Source of the DNA: Tridacna crocea
Taxonomy: Eukaryota; Mollusca; Bivalvia; Cardiida; Cardiidae
Assembly (NCBI GenBank): GCA_943736015.1
Contig: OX031060.1
Coordinates: forward strand, 10,057,501-10,121,500
Direction: 5' to 3'
Length of the DNA stretch: 64,000 bases
Position 1 is the stretch's first letter, and each line of letters opens with the position of its first letter. Both the position numbers and the translations under genes were made by a program. The notes beneath the pieces are model-generated. The model was not told where the DNA came from. It made no database searches and saw only the letters and a list, made by a program, of their open reading frames with translations. Below are positions 37,482 to 48,365 of the stretch, one piece after another.

Positions 37482-38468
37482 AATGCAGTTTCACCTCAGT
37501 TAATCCTTTACCACATAATCCCAAGTTTTAACAATGCTGAGGAAGAAGTCTTTTGAAAACATTGTGGGAAAGACAGAAAATGCTGGTAACCAGCATTTTC
37601 TCCTTTTCCCACAATGTTTTCTACCATTTCCAAACAAATTTCAAACTTTCAGTCACTTTCATCTTGTCATCTGCAAAATTTATGCTTTCAATTCGGACCA
37701 GTCTTAAATTTTGTCGTATGGTAAGGAGTTAATACAGATTTACACGTCATGTACACTGCTATTGTCCTCAATGTGTTCTACATGTATTTTCATGCAGTTT
37801 GAAAATAACTTTTATACCAGGTGTAATGTTTTGCTCCATATAAAAACAAAATATGTACAAGAACAAAGGGAAAAAGTAAATTGAGGTCACCATTATTATG
37901 TTTTTTCGTGCCCTGCACTTGCCCATTATTTTATCTATCTGCAAACAAAGTCAAAAGTCAAAAGTCAAATTAGTTAAACAAAGTCAAAACCATGCAGACA
38001 AAAGCAGAACAAGTACTGACACACAAAATTGCTGAATTTAGTTTCCTTAGTATACTGTGAAAAGTAGTTGTTGAATTCCTGAACAATTCCTGACCTACAG
38101 TCCATGAACAATCACATCAACTGCAAATGGCCGGTTCATGAACCATTTTTGTTCATGAACCTTTGTTTTGGTTCTATGAACTGTTCGTGAACAGTTGATG
38201 AACTGCTTATGAATAACAGCTCTTAATAAGTTCCACGAACAATTCCATGAACAGTTCAATGAAGTAAGTATTGAACTGTAGGCCAACCTTTCTTGAATCA
38301 AAGTTCATGAACTGGATGTGGTGTCTCAGACATTTTCCTATAATAGTAGAAAACCTTGGATCATAAACCCCAATCCTTCAGTTACCTTAATTCAGTTAGG
38401 TTGCAGCAGCAAAGTAGCTTTGAAAGAAATTTGCAGGAAGTTTTACTCATAGACGTGAAGTTTAAATC
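37482..38468. repeat. Recent duplication, copy 2
   Basis: It starts gaatgcagtttcacctcag right after the exon 2 fragment. The match to copy 1 ends at gaagtttaaatc, where copy 1 enters the 145-bp array. Confidence 0.9.
37500..37732 (-). mobile_element. Type A hairpin MITE, duplicate of 34358-34585
   Basis: TTAA at both ends. Confidence 0.85.
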
Positions 38469-38585
38469 CCTATATCCCTGTTTACCGTCAACAGAATTTC
38501 TGTGGCTTTAATTATTCTTTGCATAGAGGTCAATTTCTTGTCATAAACTGGAAACCACAATCAACTGGAAACCACAATCAGCTAT

Positions 38586-38814
38586 TTAACCCTTTACCAC
38601 ACAACAAGATTTTAGAACTGTTGGAAATGAAAGTATTTGCTGATTATAGTTTCAATGTGGCTCATATGAAATTAGTTTTCTTTCATTGGTTGGAAAACAT
38701 TGTGGGAAAAGGAGAAAATGCTGGTAACCAGCATTTTCTTCTTTTCCCAAAATGTTTTCGAAAGCCTTCTCTTATAAGGGTGTTAAAAGTCGTCATTGTG
38801 TGGTAAAGGGTTAA
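38586..38814 (+). mobile_element. Type A hairpin MITE
   Basis: TTAA at both ends. The long arm is diverged (gaaagtatttgctgattata). Core gaaaatgctggtaaccagca. Confidence 0.85.
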
Positions 38815-38892
38815 AACCACAATAAACTGACTGAACAAGTTCATACTTCTTAACCTTCATGATCAGACCTGCTAAAAAAAGTTATATTCAAC

Positions 38893-39698
38893 CACAGGAA
38901 TTTGACATTCTATAACCAAAATAAATGATAAAGTATGAAATAAAAATCTCCCCTGTAAAATATAAACACAAGGAATGCAATGTCTCAATTGCTGGCGCTG
39001 ACACCCGACAGCCTTTCCCAACCAAAATCACCCACAAAACAAACATTGATCATAATCTCATTTAGCCTAGCGATAGACAACACAATAATGTACCTGCGAC
39101 ATCCGGTGATACCTCAGTAGACACCTTTCAACCGGAGATATCCGTCATGTTTTACAACTCTATCCGAAAATTTTGATTCGTCTGAGACACCATTTGCTGA
39201 CGTCACAAAAAGAGCCAGGAAGCGTTTTTTCGTATTACTTATTACTTTTATTTTTTCGTTTTTAAGATGCTTATGGACATCACATTTTCCTAGAATCTTT
39301 AGTATCATTTGATGTCCATAAATATCTTAAAACGAAAAAAATAATAGCAATAAGTAATACAAAAATACGCTTCCTTGCACTTCTTATGACGTCAGCGCAT
39401 GGAGTCTCAGACGAATCAAAATTTTCGAATAGAGTTGTAAAACATGACGGATATCTCCGGTTGAAAGGTGTCTACCGAGGTATCGCCGGATGTTGCAGGT
39501 ACATTATTGTGTTGTCTATCGCTAGGCTAAATGAGATTATGATCAATGTTTGTTTCGTGGGTGATTTTGGTTGGAAAAGGCTGTCGGGTGTTAGCGCCAG
39601 CAATTGAGACGTTGCATTCCTTGTGTTCATATTATATAGGGGAGATTTTTTTTCATGTTTTATCATTTATTTTGGTTATAGAATGTCAAATTCCTGTG
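38893..39698. mobile_element. Giant foldback element, about 390-bp arms
   Basis: Arms 38893-39282 and 39310-39698 are inverted copies (e.g. gcctagcgatagacaacaca against tgtgttgtctatcgctaggc) around a 27-bp loop. attcaac flanks it at 38886-38892 and 39699-39705. Open frames in the arms read through the palindrome and have no protein features. Confidence 0.85.
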
Positions 39699-39778
39699 AT
39701 TCAACTTTCAAGCAGATGGGAAATAACCAGTTAATGCTAATTCAAACTTACTTCTTGGAGAAAATATCTCAATATTAG

Positions 39779-39850
39779 ACAGTGCAGATCCAAGTTGGGA
39801 CTGAACGTTCTGTGCAGTCTGATCTGATTCTACACTGTCTGCAAAGGGTT
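39779..39850. repeat. Short inverted repeat, family I
   Basis: cagtgcagatccaagttggg at the left and gatctgattctacactgtct at the right. Confidence 0.45.
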
Positions 39851-40184
39851 AGTAAGTCACACTCTGCACTACAGTTGGGTAAGAGCTAAACACTTGGCGA
39901 AAACAAGTATGCCTCCCATAGTGTTTTGTCATCTTCAAAAGATACACATCACAAATCAAGCCACATTTTAATAATATGTCCTCTGCAATTCAAGCTTGTA
40001 ATAGGGGTGTGGTAAAGAATTAAAAAGGAAGGCTTACCCTATCTGTTAAAAATTTCTATCATATAAATCACAAAAAACAATGTTCCTTGAAGATCTACTT
40101 CATCGATTTCAATGACATTATTAAACCCGACAAATTCAATTCATAAGCTATCTTTGTAGAACAATGAAACTGGTATGTACTGTA

Positions 40185-40412
40185 TTTACCCTTTACCCCA
40201 TAAGGCATTTCTATGGTATCTCTAATTGATCCTAAATAACAGCAAGGATGAAGCCTTATCTTATGTGTATATGACATCTTTTGATAGTGTAGAAAACATT
40301 GTGGCAATAGGTGAAATTGCTCGTGACGAGCAATTTCACCTTTTGCCACAATGTTTCAAAAGGCCCCTACAAGCGATGCGTAGAAATGAGTATCTATGGA
40401 GTAAAGGGTTAA
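40185..40412 (+). mobile_element. TTAA hairpin MITE, type B
   Basis: Ends ccctttaccccataaggc and gagtaaagggttaa. The core ggtgaaattgctcgtgacga pairs with its right arm. The arm sequence differs from type A. Confidence 0.85.
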
Positions 40413-40534
40413 TTTTATAAACATCCTTAGTTCTAAAAATAGCCATTACAAAGCATTCAGTATTTTCTTCCAGGAAAGGGGACAAAACTTTTTGACAACT
40501 GAACACAAAAAATTTCATTTATGTATGCTTCTGA

Positions 40535-40745
40535 TTGAATTGGATTTTAACGTCGTTTTAGAGCTTAAGTCATATTACAGCAGTCTGTGTACCTATCCAT
40601 GTGTTTCCTGGCCTTCTCTTATGCATACTGACACAACGTTCATTCCAACCCAGTGACTTACTTTTCCCACATGGATCAGAGATGAGAGGCAAAAAAATGG
40701 TAAAACAAAGTTAGCCTAAACTGGGTATCAAACTTGTAACCACCA
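40535..40745 (-). mobile_element. tRNA-derived SINE, diverged
   Basis: ttaacgtcgttttagagctt, cctatccatgtgtttcctgg, and the decayed head near 40720-40745 (gggtatcaaacttgtaacc). Confidence 0.55.
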
Positions 40746-40764
40746 CTTGTAGTAATATGTGCTA

Positions 40765-40992
40765 TTAACCCTTTCCCAAATGACAAATTTTGGACTCTTC
40801 CGAACCGAAATAGTTTGCAGACGACAATTTTAGATTTTGAGAAAACGGCAGAAATGTTCTCAAAAAGGGTTGAAAACACTGTGGGAAAAGGAGAAAATGC
40901 TCGTAATGAGCAATTTCTCCTTTTCCTACAGTGTTTTCATAAGACTTTTACTGCAGACACGTAAGATCAGGGCTTGTTTGGGAAAGTGTTAA
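40765..40992 (+). mobile_element. Type A/B intermediate hairpin MITE
   Basis: TTAA at both ends. The stem is type A (gtgggaaaaggagaaaatgc) and the loop is type B-like (gctcgtaatgagc). Confidence 0.85.
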
Positions 40993-40999
40993 AGTAGCA

Positions 41000-41255
41000 A
41001 TGGCAAAAATAGCTTTTATCAATATGTTTGAGGAGAAATAAGGCCTGTTTTAGCTCCAGATTTCCCTAAACTGCTGATCATTTATGACTTGCTCCAGGTA
41101 GCATTTCATTGAGTAAATGTTTATTTTAGTTTGAAATTCAAAGTAACAGTTGTAGCGTAGAAAAAGTAGTCCGGTTCTGTAGCCAGAATGGCCAAATTAG
41201 ATAGATCATGTAATTTGTAGAATGCCATCTAGTGGGAAATGATGCCAAAAAGAAG
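41000..41255 (-). repeat. Dispersed repeat family V
   Basis: ttgaggagaaataaggcctg, attctgtagccagaatggcc-like segment, tgtagaatgccatctagtgg. Confidence 0.6.
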
Positions 41256-41497
41256 CTTTGATAAAGGAAAATTTTAGGGTAATATTGCAAACTCAGTAGA
41301 CCATTGTCACAAAATACTTATATTAGTCCAAATGTTTTCTTCTCGGTTATGACCCAACTGTCTCTTCATCTTGTGACGAGCCATGGTCAATACCCTACCC
41401 GGCTTGACAACGGGGCTCAAGCTGCAGTTTCAATTCCTGAAGTGGCTTCGAAAGGAAATTTTTAAGGGCACTGCTAAATTTAGGAACTCCAGTATTA

Positions 41498-42658
41498 CCC
41501 CCCGGTCTCATAGACCCCGATTTAATCCCGATTTCGAAAATTTCAAAATCGGCGCGAAATCGGCTAGCTTCGGGAGAGTCGTAGTGCCTCCTGACTCAAA
41601 TCCGCATCAATTCGGGATCAAAAATAAATCGGGACAAAAATTTCAACATGCGCAAATTTTTCTCCCGATTTGAAAAATCGTGCCGAAATCGGCGCACCTC
41701 GGTGTACCTCATACTAAGTCGTCGTTGTTCGTAGTAAGCAAATCGGCGTTATTCGGCGTTATTCGGTCCTATTTCGGCGTACCTACCTCGGCGATGAAGC
41801 CCGAATAACGCCGATGTACCACGAGTAACTCCGGATTCTCGCCGATGAACTACGACGAGATACGCAACTAGCATCACGAGCTACACCGACCTACACCGAA
41901 TAACTACGAACTGCTAAGATATCATCCCGTATTACTACGAAGTACCCCGAAATCCGATTGGTATAAAAAGGCGAATCAACTTTGAAAACAATTAATTTGC
42001 AGATTTTTTCCAAACCTTTAAACGAGACGCTTGCCTATACTTCGATACAATGGGACCAAAAAGGGGGCTTTCGAAGAAAAAGCACTCAGCTACAACAGAT
42101 ATGCCTCTTCCATCGAGCATCTAAGCTACACCATTAAGCACAGAGAACTAACCTGACCCTGAATTTATGCCGGATCAGCCAGTTTTCCTGCAAAATGAGT
42201 TTGAGGATGACGTCTAATATCCATATGATAACTGATTTTTTTTTTGCTGTTAATCACAGAATTTATACCCATTGGACGAAATCGGGGCATAATCCTGAAA
42301 TAAGATTTGAAACTCGTAGTCGATTCGGATCTGTCGGCGTATGTCGCAGTTAATCTTTGTGCATCGTAGTCCATCGTAGTAAGAAATTGGGACAGTTGGT
42401 CTAGATCGTACTGTTTCGTAGTAACTTGGCTCCTAAACTCGGCGTACTTCGGAACAAAATCGGGGCAAAAGCGTAGTAAATCGTATCGCATCGTAGTTTT
42501 TCGCAGCCCATCGGGAACACACCGATGTATGTCTAAAAATACCCCTCGTCCAAGGATGATCAGAGAAAAATGGCTTGAATTCGTGGTAAATCGGAGAAAA
42601 TGCGCTCTCCCGAAGCACTACGATTATTTTGGAAATCGGGGTCTGTGAGACCGGGGGG
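41498..42658. mobile_element. PIF/Harbinger-like element, 1.16 kb
   Basis: The inverted ends ccccccggtctcatagaccc and gtctgtgagaccgggggg are flanked by TTA at 41495-41497 and 42659-42661. A 3-bp TWA target fits PIF/Harbinger. The subterminal 400-500 bp on each side are packed with cgtagt/actacg and atcgg/ccgat words. A TATA box (tataaaaag) lies at 41962-41970. An ATG at 42050 opens a 24-codon basic frame (MGPKRGLSKKKH). No transposase remains. Confidence 0.75.
42050..42124 (+). pseudogene. Short basic open frame inside the Harbinger-like element
   Basis: Starts 80 bp after the TATA box; 24 codons then TAA. The KRGLSKKKH stretch resembles a nuclear localisation signal. It may be a remnant of the N-terminus of an element protein; no homologue recognised. 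Confidence 0.3.
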
Positions 42659-42710
42659 TTAGGCACCTGATGGCAATTCTGGCATAACTGAAATAATTTT
42701 GAAAACAGTG

Positions 42711-42945
42711 GTAACTCTTTACCACACAACAAAATGTAGGACTTGATGAAATTGAAAGCATTTGTAAACAACAAATCAAATGTAGCTCAAAGAATAATGA
42801 TTTCTATCTGTGATGGGACGGAAAACATTGTGGGAAAAGGAGAAAATGCTGGTTACCAGCATTTTCTCCTTGTCCTTCAATGTTTTCGAAAGCCTTCTTC
42901 TTCAGGGATACAGGTAAGGATTACTGTACTAAGGCAAAGAATAAA
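42711..42945 (+). mobile_element. Type A hairpin MITE
   Basis: Left end ctctttaccacacaac, core gaaaatgctggttaccagca. The right end is decayed. Confidence 0.8.
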
Positions 42946-43020
42946 TATGATGCAACCTAAACTTTACAATATATTGCATTTTGCAAAACTCAGGTCTCCT
43001 TTCAATGTCTTATGTAGATT

Positions 43021-43229
43021 TTAACTTTTTTCCTCAACAAACCTATAAAAATAAGCCCTTGAAAAGATTGTGGATACAGGAGAAAATGCTGGTAAGCAGC
43101 ACTTTCTCCTTCTTCCACAATCTTTTCTCAACTCTTTCAGACATAAATTTCAACAATTGAGCAACACTTAATTTGTCGTCTGCAAATGCTTTCAATTTGG
43201 ACCACTAGATTATATAAATTTGTCGTTAA
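43021..43229 (-). mobile_element. Type A hairpin MITE, chain copy 1
   Basis: TTAA at both ends, core gaaaatgctggtaagcagca; the stem base is diverged (gattgtggata, ttccacaatc). Confidence 0.8.
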
Positions 43230-43442
43230 CTCTTTACCACAATAAACCTAAGAAAATAAAAGCCCTTGAAAAGATTGTGGATACAGAGGAAAATGCTGGT
43301 AACCAGCATTTTTTCCTTTTTTTCCAACTTTTCTCAACTCTTTCTGAGATGAATTTCAACAATTAAGCCCCACTTAATTTGTCAATTGCAACAGCTTTGA
43401 ATCTGGAGAAGTCTGCAATTTTGTCATCTGGTAAGGGGTTAA
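43226..43442 (-). mobile_element. Type A hairpin MITE, chain copy 2
   Basis: It shares TTAA 43226-43229 and the gattgtggata variant with copy 1, so the two look like sister copies. Confidence 0.8.
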
Positions 43443-43599
43443 GGATGGACAGTTTGTCATGTAATTTTGAGCTTTAGTTATTTTTACTTGAGGATCTGTG
43501 CCGTTGTCTGTGCATGTCATATTCTTCCAAAATTCTTCCTGGCTTATATGACATGTCACTCTTCCTGATATTTGGAATATTGTAGTAATATGTACTATA

Positions 43600-43745
43600 A
43601 GGTAACAGTGGAGAAAATAGCTTCTATTAACATGTTTGAGGAAAAATCAGGCCTGTTTTAGCTCAATTTCTCTTAATTGCTGATCTTAGCTGAATGAATC
43701 CCAAGATGATGGGATCCTGGATTATTAAGCGAATGCCATTCTAAA
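43600..43745 (-). repeat. Dispersed repeat family V
   Basis: taacatgtttgaggaaaaat, tgctgatcttagctgaatga. Confidence 0.55.
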
Positions 43746-43986
43746 AAAAATTATATCAGTTATTTATAGCTTGATTTAGTATGTGATATTCTGTCTCAGT
43801 GACCCTTTTTTTGAGGATGGTTTCATTGTGAAAATAATGAGACCTAAATAACGTGTGCCAGCTCAATATCAGGATCCCTGTATTAGTAAGTGACTTTGAA
43901 ACCAACACCTTCAGTTATTTATAGATCGATTCCACATGAGACATCTGCCGAGACTGTGACCATTCTTTTTGCTTTAATTTTCAGAT

Positions 43987-44143
43987 TTAACCCTTTCCCA
44001 AACAATCCCTGGTTTTTATGGGTCTGGAATAGTAGCCTTTTGAAAGCATTGTTTCCCACACTGTTTTCTACCCAATCATAGACAGAAATCATCTTTTCAG
44101 CAAGAGTTGAATTGTCAAAGTTTGTTGTTTGGGAAAGGGTTAA
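43987..44143 (-). mobile_element. Type A hairpin MITE with the whole loop deleted
   Basis: TTAA at both ends. gaaagcattg joins directly to tttcccacactg. Confidence 0.85.
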
Positions 44144-44327
44144 GATAAAAAAGAGACTTGCATTAAAAAATGTATGCCAGCTCAATCTCGGGATCTCTGC
44201 ATTAGTAAGTGATTTCCAAAACTGTCCAAGTCTGGTAACCTAAACCTTCAGTTATTTATAGCTTCAGAACTCCAAATAGTGGGAGTGATTTTGATTTAAA
44301 AATTGAAAATATCAATAATTCTTCACT

Positions 44328-44404
44328 AAACCCTATGTTATGGGTACTCATTAGAATCACCTCATTTAGACGATTCTAATGAGTACCCACAACATTAGGT
44401 TTTG
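44328..44404. repeat. Family G hairpin
   Basis: aaccctatgttatgggtact and its inverse around tcattagaatcacctcattt; arms about 35 bp. Confidence 0.75.
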
Positions 44405-44560
44405 GAGAGAAATAGAGGAATAAGATCACCATAACTCCCTCTTATCCGGAACTCTGGCTTAAAAGCTTTTTTGAACATAAGTTGCCTGCCTAGTCTTTGA
44501 CCCTTTTTTTGCATTAAATTTTCAGATTCTAAGAATAAAGAGACCTACATTATATGGCTT

Positions 44561-44690
44561 AATTTCAACACGCAAAAAGTGGCATCCAGACATAGGCGTA
44601 AAGTGTTGTTTCAGATTAGCCTGCATGGCTGATCTGAGATAACACCTTACGCAAATGCCCGAATGCCCCTTTTTGCATGTTGAAAGCCGT
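44561..44690. mobile_element. MITE family H, left part deleted
   Basis: tcaacacgcaaaaagtggca and tttttgcatgttgaaagcc ends. Confidence 0.55.
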
Positions 44691-44921
44691 TTAACTGTTA
44701 ACCACACAATCCCTACTTTTAATGACCCTAAAGAAATTAGGCCTATCGAAAACATTATGAGAAAAAGAGAAAATCCTGGTAACCAGCATTTTCTCCTTTT
44801 CCCAGAATGTTTTCTAGCCTTCCCAAACAAAACTTTAGTTGAGCAGTCACTTTTATTTTGACAGCTGCAAATGCTTTCAATTTGGACCAGTCCAAAATTT
44901 TTTTGTGTGGTAAAGAGTTAA
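44691..44921 (-). mobile_element. Type A hairpin MITE
   Basis: TTAA at both ends, core gaaaatcctggtaaccagca. Confidence 0.85.
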
Positions 44922-45318
44922 TGTAGATCTCTTTATTCTAAGAATCTGAAAATTCAAAGCAAAAAAAGGGTCTCAGACATCACTTCTTGCAAGCTATATA
45001 ATGCCAGCTCATTCTCGTAATCCCTGCGTTTGTAAGTGATTGCCAAACTGGTAACCTACACCTTCAGTTATTTAAAGTTTTATATGACAATAGAGTCCTG
45101 CCTAGTCTGTGACCATTCTTTTTGCTTTAATTTTCAGTTTTAAGAAAACAATTAGACCTACAATAAACAATGTATGCCAGCTCAACCTCACAGGATCCCT
45201 GCATTAGTAAGCAATTCCAAACTGTCTCAATCTCGTAACCTACACCTTCAGTTATTTATAGCATGATTTGAAATGTGACATCTGTGACATCTGAGTAGTA
45301 TTTGGCCCTTTTTCAGCA

Positions 45319-45546
45319 TTAACGCATTACCAAATGACAAAATTTTGGGTTTGTCCAAATCTAAAGCTTTTGCAGACGACAAAATAAAAGTGACTGAAAA
45401 TTTGAATTTGTTTTGTGAAGGGTAGGAAACATTGCGGGAAAAGGAGAAAATGCTGATTACCAGCATTTTCTCCTTTTCCCACAATGTTTTCGAAAGGCTT
45501 TTTTCTCAGGGGCGTCAAAAGTAGGGATTGTGTGGTAATGGGTTAA
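45319..45546 (+). mobile_element. Type A hairpin MITE, intact
   Basis: TTAA at both ends, core gaaaatgctgattaccagca. Confidence 0.9.
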
Positions 45547-45589
45547 CTTTCACATTAGAATGAAGAGACCTCACATAACATGTATGCCA

Positions 45590-45800
45590 GCTCTTGAGGT
45601 CTTACATGGTTCCGTAGTGTCAAGTGTTTGAGCTGCACTGGGATTCACTGGGTTATTTTCAAAGGAGTGTCCTCAAGCAAGACACTTTAGAACCCTAGCC
45701 TAGTAAAACCCGAGAAAACATGAATATGTGACCTGTTGCCATGATATGACTGAAATAATGTTGAAAGCAGCGTAAAACACCTCTCAATAAATCAAACAAC
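45590..45800 (+). mobile_element. SINE body fragment
   Basis: gagtgtcctcaagcaagaca, gccatgatatgactgaaata, aagcagcgtaaaacacctct. Same family as the minus copies at 838, 46245 and 55140. Confidence 0.5.
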
Positions 45801-45986
45801 TAAATCTCGGAATCTCTGCATCAGGAAGTAACTTCCTAACCAATTTGACCATTGACAACATTCCATTCTACATGCAACTTTCAAACACACGCATATCAAG
45901 ATCGCATAATGAAGTATACTTCAGGTAATGGGGGGATTCATAAATCTCCACATGTTGTATTGTATTGAATGATGTTGTATGCCACT

Positions 45987-46219
45987 TTAACCCTAAATTA
46001 CCACACAATGACGACTTTTAACGCCCATGAAAGAGAGGGCTTTTAAAAACATCATGGGAAAAGGAGAAAATGCTGATTACCAGCATTTTCTCCTTTTCCC
46101 ACAATGTTTTCTTCCCTTTCAAAGAAAAATCATTTCAAAATGAGCCACATTGAAAATGTCATCAGCAAATGCTTTCAATTCGGACAGGTCTAAAATCTTG
46201 TCATGTGGTAACTGGTTAA
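45987..46219 (-). mobile_element. Type A hairpin MITE
   Basis: TTAA at both ends, with an extra taaa in the left end (ccctaaattaccacac). Confidence 0.9.
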
Positions 46220-46244
46220 AGTTATATCATTTACATCATGCTGT

Positions 46245-46390
46245 CAGCTCACATGTTCATTAATTTCCAGGAATACCACCTATACGAGGCTAGGATTCTG
46301 AAGTGTCTTACCAAAGGACACTCCCATCAAAAATATTCTTGATTCAGTCAGGCTTTCCTACACTTAACCAATGAGCCACTCTAATTTGTA
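46245..46390 (-). mobile_element. SINE, diverged
   Basis: ctaggattctgaagtgtctt, caaaggacactcccatc, head end acttaaccaatgagccactc. Confidence 0.5.
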
Positions 46391-46514
46391 TGACAATAGA
46401 TTGAATCATGAAGCAGACAGGTCCTTTGGCATGCAGAAAAGTGATGATAGCAAACAGTTTCAGCCTAAGTTTGCCTGCGTCAGCTAACCTAGGTCAACAC
46501 TTTTTGCAGATGCA

Positions 46515-47057
46515 TTAAAGGTGGCCCTTCAGATTTTGGGACGAGAAATATACATAACTGCAAAAAAATCATCCCTATACTCCCAAAGCCTTTTAATATG
46601 CTTTCATAAAACCCCTGTAGTGGAAAACCATCCAACAACAAGAGAAATTAGAGATTTACTACAGCCCAGGTTGACACCAACAGGAGACATATTCTATTTT
46701 TAGATGATCAGTTCTCTCATTTACATACAGGAACACACAGACAAAGTTTCAAACATAGCGTCCGAAGAAGACATTATGGAAAATAATTATTACATGTTTG
46801 TTATGTAATGGAATTTAAGCGTTATCAGTCACGTGCCAGTCACTTGACATTCCCACAATGCTTTATTGATTTTTGGCATGAAATCTAAATGTACCTCAAG
46901 AGGCTACGTAGCCTTTTAAGGAAACACCATATTATGATGAGTCTTAATTATTGCTGATTTGTATTATTTTTTCATATAAATTTCAGTGATATAATTATAC
47001 ATGTATATATGTATTTTAACTTGGTGAGATGTAAAAATTCTAAATACCCACCTTTAA
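46515..47057 (+). mobile_element. TTAA element, family C, about 543 bp
   Basis: TTAA-flanked ends aggtggcccttcaga and taaatacccacctttaa. The open frame at 46521-46703 matches codon by codon, without gaps, the one in 18053-18244. Confidence 0.8.
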
Positions 47058-47173
47058 GCCCCCTTTTTAAAGAACATGGCTCAAACAGATTCATAATATC
47101 TCCAAACCATACTAAGTGGAAATTAATCCTGTCTTGGGTCAACATGGCAGATTAACAAAAACAGGCCATATTT

Positions 47174-47404
47174 TTAACTCTTTACCAAACAACAAGTTTT
47201 TGGACTGGACCAAATTGAAAGCATCTGAAGACAACAAATTAAATGTTTTAATATACTGATTTCTGACTTTGACAGGGTAGAAAATATTGTGGGAAAAGAT
47301 GAAAATGCTGGTTACCAGCATTTTCTCCTTTAAATACCACAATATTTTCTATAGGCTTCTCTTTCAGGGTCGTTAAAAGTCAGGATTGTGTGGTTAAGAG
47401 TTAA
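47174..47404 (+). mobile_element. Type A hairpin MITE
   Basis: TTAA at both ends, core gaaaatgctggttaccagca. The right stem contains an insertion (ctcctttaaataccacaata). Confidence 0.85.
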
Positions 47405-47454
47405 ACACTTGAGTAGTTATATACTGATAATGAAATGACAAAATTAATGCATAG

Positions 47455-47590
47455 AGGGTATTTGGGGTTTTTTTTGTGAAAGATTAAAATTTATATCATG
47501 AACAACATCAGTAATATTGTCATGAGTGGGGCAAATATTATCGATATGTTCTTTCCATGAAATAAATTTTGATATTTCACTGAATAATAC
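47455..47590. repeat. Family E inverted-repeat tail
   Basis: tgtgaaagattaaaatttat and gaaataaattttgatatttc are inverted, as at 22741-22869. Confidence 0.5.
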
Positions 47591-47689
47591 AAAATTTATA
47601 TTTAAGTTCATGCTTCTTTCCTTTTTTTCTTTACTTTCGTCAGAATCCTAATACAACTGTTTTCAGTGGCACCCCTCAGCATACTACCC

Positions 47690-48355
47690 TCAAATAAAAA
47701 CAAGATGTCTATAAAATAGTCATGCCCCCCCCCCCTCCACCCACTGTCACATTGATACAGAAAGTGGCAAAATTCATAAATTGACATCAAAACACGTGTT
47801 TGACTTCTGCTTTTTCCCAGTTTACTTCGATGCTTACCACATCCCTGCTTATATGCAAATAAAGATTGTTCGAGCCACAAGTTGAGCTAGATATGATGAT
47901 GTTTGAGAGACTTTAATTTTTTTCTTAGCCAATGGCTGTAGTGGCAAACAGCAGCATGGGCCCTGAATCATCTGGTAGTCAACGTGACCTTAACCTTTCA
48001 CAGATTAACCATAAAATCTATAGCAATCATTTACACTCCAAGATGAATATCTGTACAGAATTCGAAGGCTGTATGTCAATTCTGTGTCTAGTTATCATCT
48101 GGACAAGGTGTGGTCTATGTATCATTAAGTTTAAGGCCACTGTGACCTTGACCTTAGATGGATTAATCTCAAAATCAATAGGAATCATTAACACTCCGAG
48201 GTGAATATCTGTACAGAATTTGAAGGATATTATGTCAATACTGTATCTATCATATGGACAATATATCATTAAGTTGATGGCCACAGTGACCTTGACCTTT
48301 TATGGATCAATCTCAAAATCAGTAGGAATCATCTACTCTCGGAGACCCATGTACA
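47690..48355 (+). mobile_element. Tandem-core element fragment with about 146-bp units
   Basis: It begins with aacaagatgtctataaaata and a C run at 47726-47738. Roughly three units carry tgaccttgacctt, tcaaaatcaataggaatcat and gaatatctgtacagaatt. A 3' microsatellite is absent. Confidence 0.6.
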
Positions 48356-48365
48356 GTATGTGGGG

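Larger units (their letters stand above)
43855..45830 (+). repeat. Diverged repeat of about 180-200 bp, several copies, broken by MITEs
   Basis: tgccagctcaa, ccctgcattagtaagtgatt, accttcagttatttatagc and ttgctttaattttcag recur at about 43858, 44174, 44996 and 45176, with a partial unit at 45585. The MITEs at 43987 and 45319 lie at the same position in the unit, after ttttcag. Confidence 0.6.

Noticed and set aside
39114-39607. Matching frames on both sides of the large palindrome
   Set aside because: Each is the inverted copy of the other; they follow from the palindrome rather than from coding.
41383-41673. 96-codon frame overlapping the start of the Harbinger-like element
   Set aside because: It crosses the element boundary and is made of subterminal word repeats.
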